This document shows positions 37,051-45,372 of a DNA stretch of 64,000 nt, in pieces. The stretch covers positions 4,307,001 through 4,371,000 of the forward strand of contig NZ_CP118615.1 in the NCBI RefSeq assembly GCF_028993575.1, given 5' to 3'. A program made the position numbers and the translations under genes. The stretch's first letter is position 1, and every line of letters starts with the position of its first letter. The notes under the pieces were generated by a model. The model was not told where the DNA came from, did not search any database, and was given only the letters and a program-made list of their open reading frames with translations. The stretch comes from Micromonospora cathayae. GTDB taxonomy: Bacteria; Actinomycetota; Actinomycetes; Mycobacteriales; Micromonosporaceae.

Positions 37051-37183
37051 CGCCGCCCGGGGCAGCGGCGTATCCAGGTCCGGACGGCGCCCGCCGTCAA
37101 GCGGTCGGGCGGCCCCCGGCACGGCGGCCGACGCCGGGGTTTCCCGGACCAGGCTACCGGCCGGTATGGGATATCCTGACGGC

Positions 37184-37220
37184 AGGCGCTGCCCGTCCCC
37201 CCGTGCGGGCAGCGCCTCTT
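37184..37220 (+). terminator. intrinsic terminator (12-pair hairpin plus T-rich tail)
   Basis: AGGCGCTGCCCG (37184-37195), ten-base loop, CGGGCAGCGCCT (37206-37217), then CTTT. Located 135 bases after the MAB_1171c-type gene. Just upstream GGTATGGGATATCCTGAC (about 37163-37180) is AT-richer and contains GGATATCC, so a short independent transcript ending here is possible. Confidence 0.75.
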
Positions 37221-37346
37221 TGCTCCGCTCCGCCGGGAGTCCGCCGGGGGCCGCCGCCGGGGCCCGGTTTCCGGTGCCGGCGCGCGCACGCACCGCTGAC
37301 CCGCCCCGGCCCGGACGTGTCACCGCCACGCGTTACGCTGCCCGCC

Positions 37347-37895
37347 ATGTACGGTGCCGACGACAGTGAGCAGGTCGTCGCGTCACTCGCGCGTCAACTC
37401 GACGGCTTGACCTTCCGGGACGCCACGACCGACCAGGTCACCAAGCTGATCATCGACTCGGTGGTCGGTTGGGGCCGGGCCGCCGGTTGGCGGGTCTACC
37501 GCCGGGCGGCCAGCGTCGTGCCGTTGCCACCGCCGCTGTCCGGGCAGTACTCCGTCCTCGACGTGGCCTGTGCCCGGCCGGCGGGTCCGCCGGTCGTCGT
37601 CGAAGTGGACCACACCGACCGGCGTCGCACCGTGGAGAAGCTGCTGGCGGAGGCGGCGGCGGGCCGCGTCGCGATCTGGGTGCGGTGGGGTACGGGCCGG
37701 TTCGTCGCGCCACCTCCGCCGGTTCTCCTGGTCACCTGCCCGGTGACCCGGCTGCCGGGCCCGGCGGGGCAGGGCCGCCGATACTCGCGGCTGCCGGCCG
37801 ACGACCGGCCGCCACCGGCCCACTCCGCCACCGGGATCGGCAGCGTCGACCCGGTCGCGTTGCCGATTCCGCTGGACGACGACCACCCCCGCTGA
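37347..37895 (+). CDS. hypothetical protein, possible restriction-like fold
   Basis: 182 residues, not recognised. Start ATG 37347. The middle reads YSVLDVACARPAGPPVVVEVDHTDRRRTVEKLLAEAAAGRVAIWVRWG: an Asp on one strand, an acidic E-V-D on the next and a helix after it, similar to the core of PD-(D/E)xK proteins, though the catalytic Lys is not where expected. N-terminal helix SEQVVASLARQLDGLTF, C-terminus proline-rich and disordered. No signal peptide or membrane segment. The fold suggestion is weak. Confidence 0.65.
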   Translation: MYGADDSEQVVASLARQLDGLTFRDATTDQVTKLIIDSVVGWGRAAGWRVYRRAASVVPLPPPLSGQYSVLDVACARPAGPPVVVEVDHTDRRRTVEKLLAEAAAGRVAIWVRWGTGRFVAPPPPVLLVTCPVTRLPGPAGQGRRYSRLPADDRPPPAHSATGIGSVDPVALPIPLDDDHPR

Positions 37896-38097
37896 GGTCG
37901 GCGGGCCGCGTGGCGGAGCCGCCGCCTCGGGGCCCGATGGCGGGCCGGGTGGTCGCGGTGGTGTCCCGTACCGGTGGGTGGGACAGGACCCGGCACGTCG
38001 GTCCAATGGGGCGACACGCGGATCAGACCGAGTTTTCGGCGTCCCGCCACAACTCGACGCAAATCGATGCGTAACCGAATTGCGGAAAGCACTCGCC
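37896..38097. other. non-coding leader with falling GC before the RiPP operon
   Basis: No gene. GC drops after about 38025 (TCAGACCGAGTTTTCGGCGT) toward the promoter at 38098, unlike the surrounding genome; together with the AT-richer patches in the following MFS gene this may mark acquired DNA. Confidence 0.35.
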
Positions 38098-38134
38098 TTG
38101 TCAGTGGAGACTTTTGCTGTTAGCGTTTGTCTCC
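38098..38134 (+). promoter_or_regulatory. promoter TTGTCA-17-TAGCGT with GGAGAC/GTCTCC inverted repeat
   Basis: TTGTCA (38098-38103), 17-base spacer, TAGCGT (38121-38126). The inverted repeat GGAGAC (38106-38111) / GTCTCC (38129-38134) overlaps spacer and start region, a sensible repressor position. It is the only promoter-like signal ahead of the MFS-S9-precursor-radical SAM genes; 38135-38255 would be a 120-base leader. Confidence 0.55.
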
Positions 38135-38255
38135 CGCAAAGATCCCCTCACCGCGCTGATTCGGCATTGTTGTGTGCCGACTTGTTCGCTGCGCTGAACC
38201 GGTCCGCCTGCGTACCGTAAATGGGAGCTGACGTGCGATCGACGCGACCAGGAAG

Positions 38256-39497
38256 ATGACGACGACATCGGCCCGCCGGGCGCCGTCGGGCAGTGTTTCC
38301 GGCAGGGCCCGCGACTTCCGGCTGTACTGGGTGGCCGGCGGTGTCAACCTGCTCGGCTCCCAGGCCTCCGGTCTGGTGCTGCCGCTGGTGGCGCTGGCCG
38401 TCAGCGGGTCCCCAGCCGCCGCCGGTCTGGTGGGCGGCCTGGGCCTGACCGGCCGGCTGGTGACGGCACCGGTGGCGGGCGTGCTGGCCGACCGGTTGCC
38501 CCGCAAGGCCATGATGGTCACCGCGTTGCTGGTCGCAGCGGCAGCGATGACCGTGGTCGCCGGCGTGCTGGCGGCCGGCGCGGCAACCTTCGGCGTGCTG
38601 GCCGGTGCCGCCTTCGTGCAGGGGGTCGCCCAGGCCGGCTACGAGTCGGCCGGCGCGGGAGCCATCCGCCGGGTGCTTCCCGCCGACGACCAGCGCGCGC
38701 TGGCCCGGCTCGAGGCACGCAACCACGCGATGCAGATCGCCGGGCCGATGATCGGTGGTTCGCTCTACCAGTTGGCCCGCTGGGCGCCTTTCCTGGCCGA
38801 CGTCGTCTCCTATGTCGTCGCCGCCGCCTGTGTCGCCGCGATTCGGACGGATCTGAGCCCGCAACGTGCCGAACGTCCCTCTTTTCTGGCTGATCTGCGG
38901 ACCGGCCTGCGCTTTGTATGGACCCATCCCTTTCTGCGATTCGTGACCTTCTGGGCGGCCGGTGTCAATTTCGTCTTCGGCGCGCTCATCTATCACACGA
39001 TTCTGGTCACCGGCCGACGTGGTGATCTTCCGGTGTCGATCGGGCTCATCCTCGCGATCGCCAGCGTCGGTGGTCTGGTCGGTGCGCTGGCCGCCCCGAA
39101 GGTGCTGCAACGGGTCCGCCCGGTGGTGGCCATCCCGGTCGCGTCCTGGGTGACGGTGGGTCTGGTCGCGGCCCTGCCGGTCGCCCGGCAGCCGTGGAGC
39201 TACGGACTGCTGTTCGGGCTGGTCTTCCTGCTCACCCCGATGGTGGCCATCGTCTTCCAGGCCCGCGCCATCACCGTCACCCCCGATCACCTCCAGGGCC
39301 GGGTGGCGACGGTGATCGGCACGACCGGAGAGGCGCTGCGCGTGCTCGCGCCGGTGCTCGCCGGTGTCCTGGTCGCCCGGTACGCACCGGGCGTCGCGGC
39401 TCTGATCTTCGCGCTGCTGCTGGCCGTGCTCGCCGCGTACGCGACGGCCAACGTCCGGAAGCTGCGTGCCACCGTGCCGGCTGTCGAGGAGGACTGA
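38256..39497 (+). CDS. MFS transporter, candidate RiPP exporter
   Basis: 413 residues, about 12 hydrophobic segments, enterobactin-exporter-like MFS group (RDFRLYWVAGGVNLLGSQASGLVLPLVALAVSGSPAAAGLVGGLG; PVAGVLADRLPRKAMM loop between helices 2 and 3). AGGAAG precedes the ATG. The S9 peptidase gene begins two bases after its stop, so it belongs to the RiPP operon, and export of the matured peptide (self-protection) is the natural role. Codons near 38860-38960 (CTCTTTTCTGGCTGATCTG) are AT-richer than the neighbours. Confidence 0.88.
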   Translation: MTTTSARRAPSGSVSGRARDFRLYWVAGGVNLLGSQASGLVLPLVALAVSGSPAAAGLVGGLGLTGRLVTAPVAGVLADRLPRKAMMVTALLVAAAAMTVVAGVLAAGAATFGVLAGAAFVQGVAQAGYESAGAGAIRRVLPADDQRALARLEARNHAMQIAGPMIGGSLYQLARWAPFLADVVSYVVAAACVAAIRTDLSPQRAERPSFLADLRTGLRFVWTHPFLRFVTFWAAGVNFVFGALIYHTILVTGRRGDLPVSIGLILAIASVGGLVGALAAPKVLQRVRPVVAIPVASWVTVGLVAALPVARQPWSYGLLFGLVFLLTPMVAIVFQARAITVTPDHLQGRVATVIGTTGEALRVLAPVLAGVLVARYAPGVAALIFALLLAVLAAYATANVRKLRATVPAVEED

Positions 39498-39499
39498 GC

Positions 39500-41305
39500 A
39501 TGGCCCGCGCCTTCCGGGTCTACTACCCGGCGCTGCCCCTGGTGGCCGAGCACGCCCCGCACCGGTCCGTCTACGTGGGCGACGCCGACGGTCGCTGCCA
39601 GGTCTTCGCCTGGGACCGCGCGGCCGGTACCGCCCGCCAGGTCACCGACCGCGCGGCCGGCACCACCCGGGCGGCCGTCGACCCCGGCGGCACCGTGGTC
39701 TGGTGGTTCGACGACGACCTCACCGGGATCGGCACGTGGCAGGTCAGCGACTTCGACCAGCCCGAACACCCCCGGCCGGCGCTGCCGGGACTCGGCCCGG
39801 CCCGGCCCGCCGGGCTCGCCATGGCCGCCGACGGCACCGCCCTGGTCGGACTCGCCGACGCCGACGGCGTGGCGCTGTACCGGCGCGCCGCCAGCGGTGG
39901 GGTCGAGCCGGTGGCCCGGATGTCCGGCTACGCCCACCTGGTCGACGTGGACCCGACCGGCCAGCTGCTCGTGGTCGGCCGGGACGCCGCGTCACCGGAG
40001 GCGGTCACCGTGCTCACCACCGGCGGTGACCCGGTGGCGGTGCTGCCGGCGGGCCCGGACCGGCGACTCTGGCCGCTGGGTTTCGCCCCCGTCCCCGACC
40101 CCGCCCACCTGCTGCTGGTCGTCGAGGAGAGCGGCGAGTACGGGCTCGCCAGCTGGACCCGCGCCGACGGGCTGACCCGGCATCCGGGGCGGTTCGACAC
40201 CGAGATCACCGCCGGCTGGTACCCGGACGGGACCCGGGTCCTGGTCCGTCAGGACCGGCACGCCGGCAGCCACCTGCACCGCGTCGACCTCGCCACCGGT
40301 ACGCGTACCGCGGTGCCCACCCCGGCCGGCAGCATCCTGGACGCCGCGGTCTGGCCGGACGGTGACATCGCCTACGTGTGGACCGACTCGGCCACCCCGC
40401 CGCAGATCCGGTCGGTGGCCGGGGTGGAACTGCCGGCCGGCCCGGACGACGGCCCGGCCGACGGGGCGGTGTCACTGGCCGAGTACTGCCGGCGGACCGA
40501 GGTCTGGGTGCCGGGGCCGGCCGGCGACATCCATGCGCTGGTGGCCGCGCCCGCCGACCGGGCCGGCCCGCTACCGGCGGTGTTCCTGGTCCACGGTGGC
40601 CCGTTCCAGCACGCCCGGGACGCCTACGACCCGCTGGTCGAGGTGCTGGTGCGTACCGGCTGCGCGGTGGTGCGGGTCAACTACCGGGGCTCCAGCGGCT
40701 ACGGGGCCGCCTGGCGCAACGACTTCCGGGCCGGAGTCGGTCTCACCCAACTGGAGGACCTGGCGGCGGTCCGCGCCCACCTGTGCGAACAGGGCGTGAT
40801 CGCCGAGCGCCGGGTGGCGCTGTGGGGCAGTTCCTGGGGCGGCTACCTGACCCTGCTGGCCCTCGGCCGGCAGCCGGACCTGTGGCGGCTCGGGGTGGCG
40901 GTCAACCCGGTCGCGGACTACGTCGCGGCCTTCGCGGCGGCCACCCCGGCGATCCGCGCGCTGGACACCACCCTGTTCGGCGGCACCCCGGACGAGGTCC
41001 CGCAGCGGTACGCCGAAGCGTCCCCGGTCAGCTACGTCGACCAGGTGTCCGTACCGGTCTTCCTGGCGGTGGCCACCGACGACGTCCGCTGCCCGCCGGC
41101 ACCGGTGGAACGGTACGCCGGGGCGCTGCTGCGTCGCCGGATCCCGGTGAAGCTGCTGCGGACGCGGGCCGGGCACGAGGACTTCGACGCCCGGGGGCAC
41201 ATCGCCCTGATGCAGGCGGTGCTGCTGTTCATGCAGCAGCACTTCGACGGCGTACGGGACGAGGGAACGTCGGTCGCGCTCGCCATGGCGCGACCGGCGG
41301 ACTGA
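39500..41305 (+). CDS. S9-family prolyl oligopeptidase-like peptidase, candidate leader peptidase
   Basis: 601-residue intracellular serine peptidase. An N-terminal beta-propeller (repeated DPGGTVVWWFDDD / DPTGQLLVVGRDA-type blades) caps a C-terminal alpha/beta hydrolase with Ser445 (LWGSSWGGYLTLLAL), Asp528 (ATDDVRCPPAP) and His559 (RAGHEDFD). The propeller restricts substrates to short peptides, which suits trimming of the ~21-residue leader of the 32-residue precursor 52 bases downstream. GGAGG before the ATG. General peptide turnover is the alternative. Confidence 0.9.
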   Translation: MARAFRVYYPALPLVAEHAPHRSVYVGDADGRCQVFAWDRAAGTARQVTDRAAGTTRAAVDPGGTVVWWFDDDLTGIGTWQVSDFDQPEHPRPALPGLGPARPAGLAMAADGTALVGLADADGVALYRRAASGGVEPVARMSGYAHLVDVDPTGQLLVVGRDAASPEAVTVLTTGGDPVAVLPAGPDRRLWPLGFAPVPDPAHLLLVVEESGEYGLASWTRADGLTRHPGRFDTEITAGWYPDGTRVLVRQDRHAGSHLHRVDLATGTRTAVPTPAGSILDAAVWPDGDIAYVWTDSATPPQIRSVAGVELPAGPDDGPADGAVSLAEYCRRTEVWVPGPAGDIHALVAAPADRAGPLPAVFLVHGGPFQHARDAYDPLVEVLVRTGCAVVRVNYRGSSGYGAAWRNDFRAGVGLTQLEDLAAVRAHLCEQGVIAERRVALWGSSWGGYLTLLALGRQPDLWRLGVAVNPVADYVAAFAAATPAIRALDTTLFGGTPDEVPQRYAEASPVSYVDQVSVPVFLAVATDDVRCPPAPVERYAGALLRRRIPVKLLRTRAGHEDFDARGHIALMQAVLLFMQQHFDGVRDEGTSVALAMARPAD

Positions 41306-41357
41306 CGGACCGGACGACGGCCTGACGGTCCACCCACGATGGAGGGAGGTGAAAGGT

Positions 41358-41456
41358 ATGCGCAAGAGCATCATCGAGAACGACCCGATCAGCGGCAACC
41401 GCGACCAGGTCCGTTCCGACGTCGCCGTTTCGGTGAGCGTCACGGTCAAGTTCTGA
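41358..41456 (+). CDS. candidate RiPP precursor peptide, 32 residues
   Basis: Tiny gene, absent from longer-ORF lists. ATG 41358 is preceded by GGAGGTGA (41345-41352), an eight-base perfect match to the 16S anti-Shine-Dalgarno with five bases to the start, far stronger than any neighbour. The peptide begins MRKSIIENDPISG and ends VAVSVSVTVKF with Val at 22, 24, 26, 28 and 30 alternating with Ala/Ser/Thr; no Cys, Trp or Tyr. The charged N-terminal ~21 residues look like a leader. Position between an S9 peptidase and a B12-radical SAM enzyme supports a modified peptide; likely changes are C-methylation or C-C/C-X crosslinks on the Val/Ser/Thr/Lys/Phe tail. No similarity to a named RiPP core that I recall. 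Confidence 0.8.
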   Translation: MRKSIIENDPISGNRDQVRSDVAVSVSVTVKF

Positions 41457-41457
41457 T

Positions 41458-41515
41458 CCACCCCGCGTGGGGTGGGACCGCCGGTCCCGGACCTGGGCCG
41501 ACGCCCGGCGGTCCC
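41458..41515 (+). terminator. two tandem hairpins after the precursor gene (attenuator)
   Basis: CCACCCC-gcgt-GGGGTGG (41458-41475) begins one base after the precursor stop; GGGACCGCCGG / CCGGCGGTCCC (41474-41484, 41505-41515) follows with an 11-pair stem. Neither has a T-run. They could terminate part of the transcripts or protect the 3' end of a short precursor mRNA, giving much more peptide than enzyme. Confidence 0.65.
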
Positions 41516-41568
41516 ACTCCACGGCCACCCTCGTCCGGCCCGGGGCATCGTGAGCAAGGAGAGACGAC

Positions 41569-43521
41569 GTGCGCATTCTGCTGGTCAACATGCCGTGGGC
41601 GTCCATCGACGTGCCGTCCCTGGCGCTGGGGATCCTCACCACCAGCGTCCGGCGCAGATACCCCGAGGCCGAGGTGGAGGTCCTGCACGCCAACCTCGAC
41701 TACGTCGACTGGGTGGTCGACCGCAGCGAGTTCACCCTGCACGACTACCAGTACTACTCGCTGCTCACCTACTTCGCCGGGTGCGGTGACTGGGTGTTCT
41801 CCTCCGCCCTCTACGACGACCCGGAGTGGCGGCTGGAAGAGTTCACCAGTCGGGTCCGGGACCAGATGTCCGAGCGGGAACTCGCGCTCAACGTCGAGCT
41901 GCACCGGTCCGCCCCGGAGTTCGTCGGTGACCTGGCGGCCCGGATCGTCGCGTGGGGACCGGACCTGGTCGGCTTCACCTCCACCTTCCAGCAGAACACC
42001 GCCGCGCTGGCGGCGGCCAAACACGTCAAGCGGCTCGATCCGTCGATCCGTACCGTCTTCGGCGGGGCCAACTGCGACGGTGAGCAGGGCGCGGCCCTGC
42101 ACCGCAACTTCCCCTTCGTCGACCTGGTGGTACGGGGTGAGGGCGAGGCGGCCTTCCCGGCCCTGCTGGCGGCGCTGACCGACGGTGACGGCCGGACGCT
42201 GACCGACGGTGACCGTCCGGCGCTGGCCGACGTCGAGGGGCTGTGCTGGACGACCCCGGACGGCCGGGCGACCGCGAACCCGATGAGCACCAGGCCGCTG
42301 CCGCCCGCCGAGATCGTCAGCCCCGACTACGACGGCTACTTCGAACGGCTCGCCGCGTCCCGGGCCCGCAACTGGGTGGAGCCGAAACTGGTCGTGGAGG
42401 GCGCCCGGGGCTGCTGGTGGGGGGAGAAGCACCACTGCACCTTCTGCGGGCTGAACGGCTCGTTCATGGAGTTCCGCAGCAAGCGTCCCGGCGCGTTCTA
42501 CGAGGAGATCATCGCGCTCGCCGAGCGGCACCAGGTGCTCGACATGTTCGTCGTCGACAACATCCTCGACATGGGCTACGTGACGACGCTGCTGCCCCGG
42601 CTCGCCGAGTCCGGCTACGACCTGCGGTTGCAGTACGAGATCAAGTCCAACATGCGGGGCGCGCAGGTGCAGGCCCTGGCCGACGCGGGCCTGGTGAGCG
42701 TGCAGCCCGGCATCGAGAACCTCAGCGCGCGGGTGCTCAAGATCATGCAGAAGGGCGTGACCGGCTGCCTGAACGCGCGGATGCTGCGCGACGCCGAGAC
42801 CAGCGGCATCACCGTCGCCTGGAACTACCTCTACGGCTTCCCCGGCGAGACCGACGAGGACTACGACGGCATTCTGGCGCAGTTCCCGGCGCTGTGGCAC
42901 CTGTCCCCGCCCGGTGGCAGCAGCCGCATCGCCATCGAACGGTTCAGCCCGTACTTCAACCGCCCCGAGCTGGGCTTCGGCGACCTGAAGCCGGCCGGGC
43001 AGTACCTGCTCAACTACGACCTGCCCGAGTCCGAGCTGATGGACCTGGCGTACATCTTCGACGTGCCCGAGCGGGGCATCGGCGCGGAACCCGCCGCCCG
43101 GCTCGACGCCGCGGTCACCGAATGGCAGCACGAGTACGCCCGCAGCCGCCTCACCCACCACGACCTCGGCCACGAGATCGTGCTGGTCAGCCGCCGCCGC
43201 CACTTCGACTGGCGGGTCCTGCGGCTGACCGACGCGACCGAGGTGGCCGCCTTCCGGCTGCTCGACCAGCCGCACACCGTCGGTTCGCTGGCCCGCCGGC
43301 TGTCCCGGCCCGAACCGGAGCTGACCGCCCTGCTGGACCGCTGGCGGGAACGGGGCGTCGTGTTCACCGACGGCGGGCAGTACGTCCACGTCGCGCCCCG
43401 GTCGATGAACCAGGACCTGCTGCGGATCGACCACCTGCACCCGGAACGCGTCGGCGCGCAGCCGGAGACCGACCAGCCCGACGTCCGGCCGGCCGAGCCC
43501 GCCGCCCTGACCACCGTCTGA
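41569..43521 (+). CDS. cobalamin-binding radical SAM RiPP maturase (rSAM_ocin_1/TIGR03975 type)
   Basis: 650 residues. N-terminal B12-binding Rossmann domain (~1-200: RILLVNMPWASIDVPSLALGIL; FTSTFQQNTAALAAAKHVKRL; FGGANCDGEQG; LVVRGEGEAAFPALL). The radical SAM domain carries Cys282, Cys290 and Cys293 in RGCWWGEKHHCTFCGLNG, a CX7CX2C cluster motif instead of the common CX3CX2C, as in the RiPP maturation radical SAM protein 1 family. The core continues GVTGCLNARMLRDAETSGITVAWNYLYGFPGETDEDY. The C-terminal ~120 residues have a PqqD-like/winged look (VGSLARRLSRPEPELTALLDRWRERGVV) and could bind the leader. GTG start with GGAGAG seven bases upstream. Chemistry is not known; methylation or carbon-centred crosslinking is inferred. 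Confidence 0.92.
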   Translation: MRILLVNMPWASIDVPSLALGILTTSVRRRYPEAEVEVLHANLDYVDWVVDRSEFTLHDYQYYSLLTYFAGCGDWVFSSALYDDPEWRLEEFTSRVRDQMSERELALNVELHRSAPEFVGDLAARIVAWGPDLVGFTSTFQQNTAALAAAKHVKRLDPSIRTVFGGANCDGEQGAALHRNFPFVDLVVRGEGEAAFPALLAALTDGDGRTLTDGDRPALADVEGLCWTTPDGRATANPMSTRPLPPAEIVSPDYDGYFERLAASRARNWVEPKLVVEGARGCWWGEKHHCTFCGLNGSFMEFRSKRPGAFYEEIIALAERHQVLDMFVVDNILDMGYVTTLLPRLAESGYDLRLQYEIKSNMRGAQVQALADAGLVSVQPGIENLSARVLKIMQKGVTGCLNARMLRDAETSGITVAWNYLYGFPGETDEDYDGILAQFPALWHLSPPGGSSRIAIERFSPYFNRPELGFGDLKPAGQYLLNYDLPESELMDLAYIFDVPERGIGAEPAARLDAAVTEWQHEYARSRLTHHDLGHEIVLVSRRRHFDWRVLRLTDATEVAAFRLLDQPHTVGSLARRLSRPEPELTALLDRWRERGVVFTDGGQYVHVAPRSMNQDLLRIDHLHPERVGAQPETDQPDVRPAEPAALTTV

Positions 43522-43532
43522 GGGAGACCACC

Positions 43533-44255
43533 GTGGCCGTCGCTGGACCCGCCCTGGAGCCCGTTCTCGTCCGTCTCGCCCACGACCACGATCCGGTGGT
43601 GACCGCCGTGCCCGGCATCGACCTCGGCACCGTCGAGCTGCGGGAGCCGCCCGCCGAGGCCGCCGCCCGCTGGTTCGACGAGGGCATCCGCCACGTCACC
43701 CTGACCGAGCCGGTGAGCCTGGCCGTCGACGGCGGCGGAACCAACGCCGGCACCCGGGCCGACACCGGCACCCGGGCCGACGTCGCCGCCGCGTCCCGGG
43801 ACGCGGTCCGCCGCCTGGTGCTGGTACGGGAGCTGACCAGCCACGGCATCGCGGTGGACTGGCGGCTGCTGCTGCCGGCCGGCGGCGGGGCGGACTGGCG
43901 GGTCTTCTGCCACCTCTACCCGCCCACCGGGTTGTCGGCCGTCGCCGAGGGCGACGAGGACCCGCTCGACACGTGGCGACGCTCCTACTACATCGACAAG
44001 TGCACCTTCCGGCGCGGCCCGGGTTTCGTGCAGGTCCGCGACCGGCGGTCCAGCCGCCTCAACCTGCTGACCGTGGACGACCCGGCGTACCTGGCGGTGC
44101 TGGCGCAGGTCATGGACGGCGCGCCGGTGTCCGACGTGGATCTGGACGTAGCCCGGGACTTCGCCGCCGAAGGGCTGGTCGTGCAGGTGGGCACCATGCT
44201 GGTCTGGCTGCCGTACCGGCTGCGCCGCTGGCCGCTGCCCTCCATGATCATCTAG
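43533..44255 (+). CDS. DUF5825-like RiPP-associated protein
   Basis: 240 residues, 11 bases after the radical SAM stop with GAGGGAG upstream of the GTG. Soluble, no signal peptide; sections such as RWFDEGIRHVTLTEPVSLAVDG, VLVRELTSHGIAVDWRLLLP and YYIDKCTFRRGPGFVQVRDRRSSRLNLLTVDDP are typical of the family I know as DUF5825, found next to this type of radical SAM enzyme. The last name is from memory. A short NAGTRADTGTRADV repeat lies near residue 70. A partner or substrate-presenting protein is plausible; no catalytic motif seen. Ends in an eight-base convergent overlap with the monooxygenase gene. Confidence 0.75.
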   Translation: MAVAGPALEPVLVRLAHDHDPVVTAVPGIDLGTVELREPPAEAAARWFDEGIRHVTLTEPVSLAVDGGGTNAGTRADTGTRADVAAASRDAVRRLVLVRELTSHGIAVDWRLLLPAGGGADWRVFCHLYPPTGLSAVAEGDEDPLDTWRRSYYIDKCTFRRGPGFVQVRDRRSSRLNLLTVDDPAYLAVLAQVMDGAPVSDVDLDVARDFAAEGLVVQVGTMLVWLPYRLRRWPLPSMII

Positions 44256-45345
44256 GCGCCGTGAAGAAGCGGACGATGTCCTCGGCCGCGGTCGGGGACA
44301 ACATCATCGCGTGCACCCGGGCGGACATCTCGGCGATCGGACCGATCCTGGCGAACATCCCCCGTTCATACGCCCGGATCGCGGCGTGCGGGTCGGCCGG
44401 ATCGGCGGCCAGTTCGCGGGCGAGCTCCGCGGCGTCGAGCATGGCCTGGTTGGCGCCCTCGCCGACCGGCGGCATCAGGTGCGCGGCGTCCCCGATCAGC
44501 GTGACACCCGGCCGGCCGGCCCAACGGGTGCCGGTCGGCAGGGCCTCGATCCGGCGCGGCCACACCCTCCCGTCGCCGGCTTCGATGAGCGCGGTCAGCC
44601 TCGGCTCCCAGCCGTGGAACATGTCCAGCAGGGCGCGCTTGTTGCCGATGTGGTGGTCGTCCGCCGGGAGGGACGCCGCGATCCGCAGGCTGCCGTCGCC
44701 GCTGCGTTGCGCCGCCAGGAGCCGGCTCACCCCGAGGCACCACAGGTTCCCGGGACCGACCAGCTCGGCGAGGTCCGGGTAGCGCCGGTCGACGTCGCTG
44801 ATGTTCAGCTCCGCCAGGGTGGCCACGTAGTCCGGTTCCGCGTCGGTCAGCAGCGACCGGACCGTCGACCGCGCGCCGTCCGCGCCGACGAGGAGGTCGC
44901 AGTCCGCCCGGTGGCCGTCCGCGAACTCCAGCCGGAAGCCCCCGTCCGGTCCCGGTGCCACCGCGACGAGGCGGTGCCCCCACACGACCGTGCCGTGGGG
45001 GAGTGCATCGAGCAGAAGATCACGTAGTGCGCTCCGGTCGATCTCGGGTCGCCCGGAGAACGAGCCGGGTTGCGGCCGGTGGTGCAGCAGGGTCCGGCCG
45101 GCCGGGTCGAGGATGCGTAGCTCCTCGCCCTCGGGTCGCGCTGCGGAGCGGAACCGGCCGGTGAGGCCCGCCTCCGCCAGGGCGAGTTGCCCGGACTCGG
45201 GGTGCAGGTCGAGCGAGCCGCCCTGCGACCGGGCGGCTCGGCTCGCCTCACGCTCGTACACCACCGCGTCGATGCCGTTCCGGTGCAGGATCCGGGCCAG
45301 GGTCAACCCGCCGAGACCCGCACCGGCGATCGCCATCCGCATCAT
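44248..45345 (-). CDS. FAD-dependent monooxygenase (PHBH/TetX type)
   Basis: 365 residues. N-terminal FAD motif AIAGAGLGGLTLARILHRNG (GxGxxG), DG-type motif LVGADGARSTVRSLL, and the GD motif LIGDAAHLMPPVGEGANQAMLDAAELA. Hydroxylates an aromatic or tetracycline-like compound with NAD(P)H and O2. ATG 45345 with AAGGA upstream. Divergent from a TetR gene 28 bases away, which should repress it; this points to a detoxification or resistance function. Whether it belongs to the RiPP locus is unclear. Confidence 0.93.
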   Translation of the reverse strand: MMRMAIAGAGLGGLTLARILHRNGIDAVVYEREASRAARSQGGSLDLHPESGQLALAEAGLTGRFRSAARPEGEELRILDPAGRTLLHHRPQPGSFSGRPEIDRSALRDLLLDALPHGTVVWGHRLVAVAPGPDGGFRLEFADGHRADCDLLVGADGARSTVRSLLTDAEPDYVATLAELNISDVDRRYPDLAELVGPGNLWCLGVSRLLAAQRSGDGSLRIAASLPADDHHIGNKRALLDMFHGWEPRLTALIEAGDGRVWPRRIEALPTGTRWAGRPGVTLIGDAAHLMPPVGEGANQAMLDAAELARELAADPADPHAAIRAYERGMFARIGPIAEMSARVHAMMLSPTAAEDIVRFFTAPR

Positions 45346-45372
45346 CAAGGTCCTTAACGTACGCTGTATCTT

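Noticed and set aside
41358..41456. Lanthipeptide or sactipeptide precursor
   Set aside because: The peptide has no cysteine, so no thioether can form.
41339..42178. Frame starting ATGGAGGGAGGTGAAAGG across the precursor region
   Set aside because: It uses the Shine-Dalgarno itself as coding sequence and runs out of frame through the radical SAM gene.
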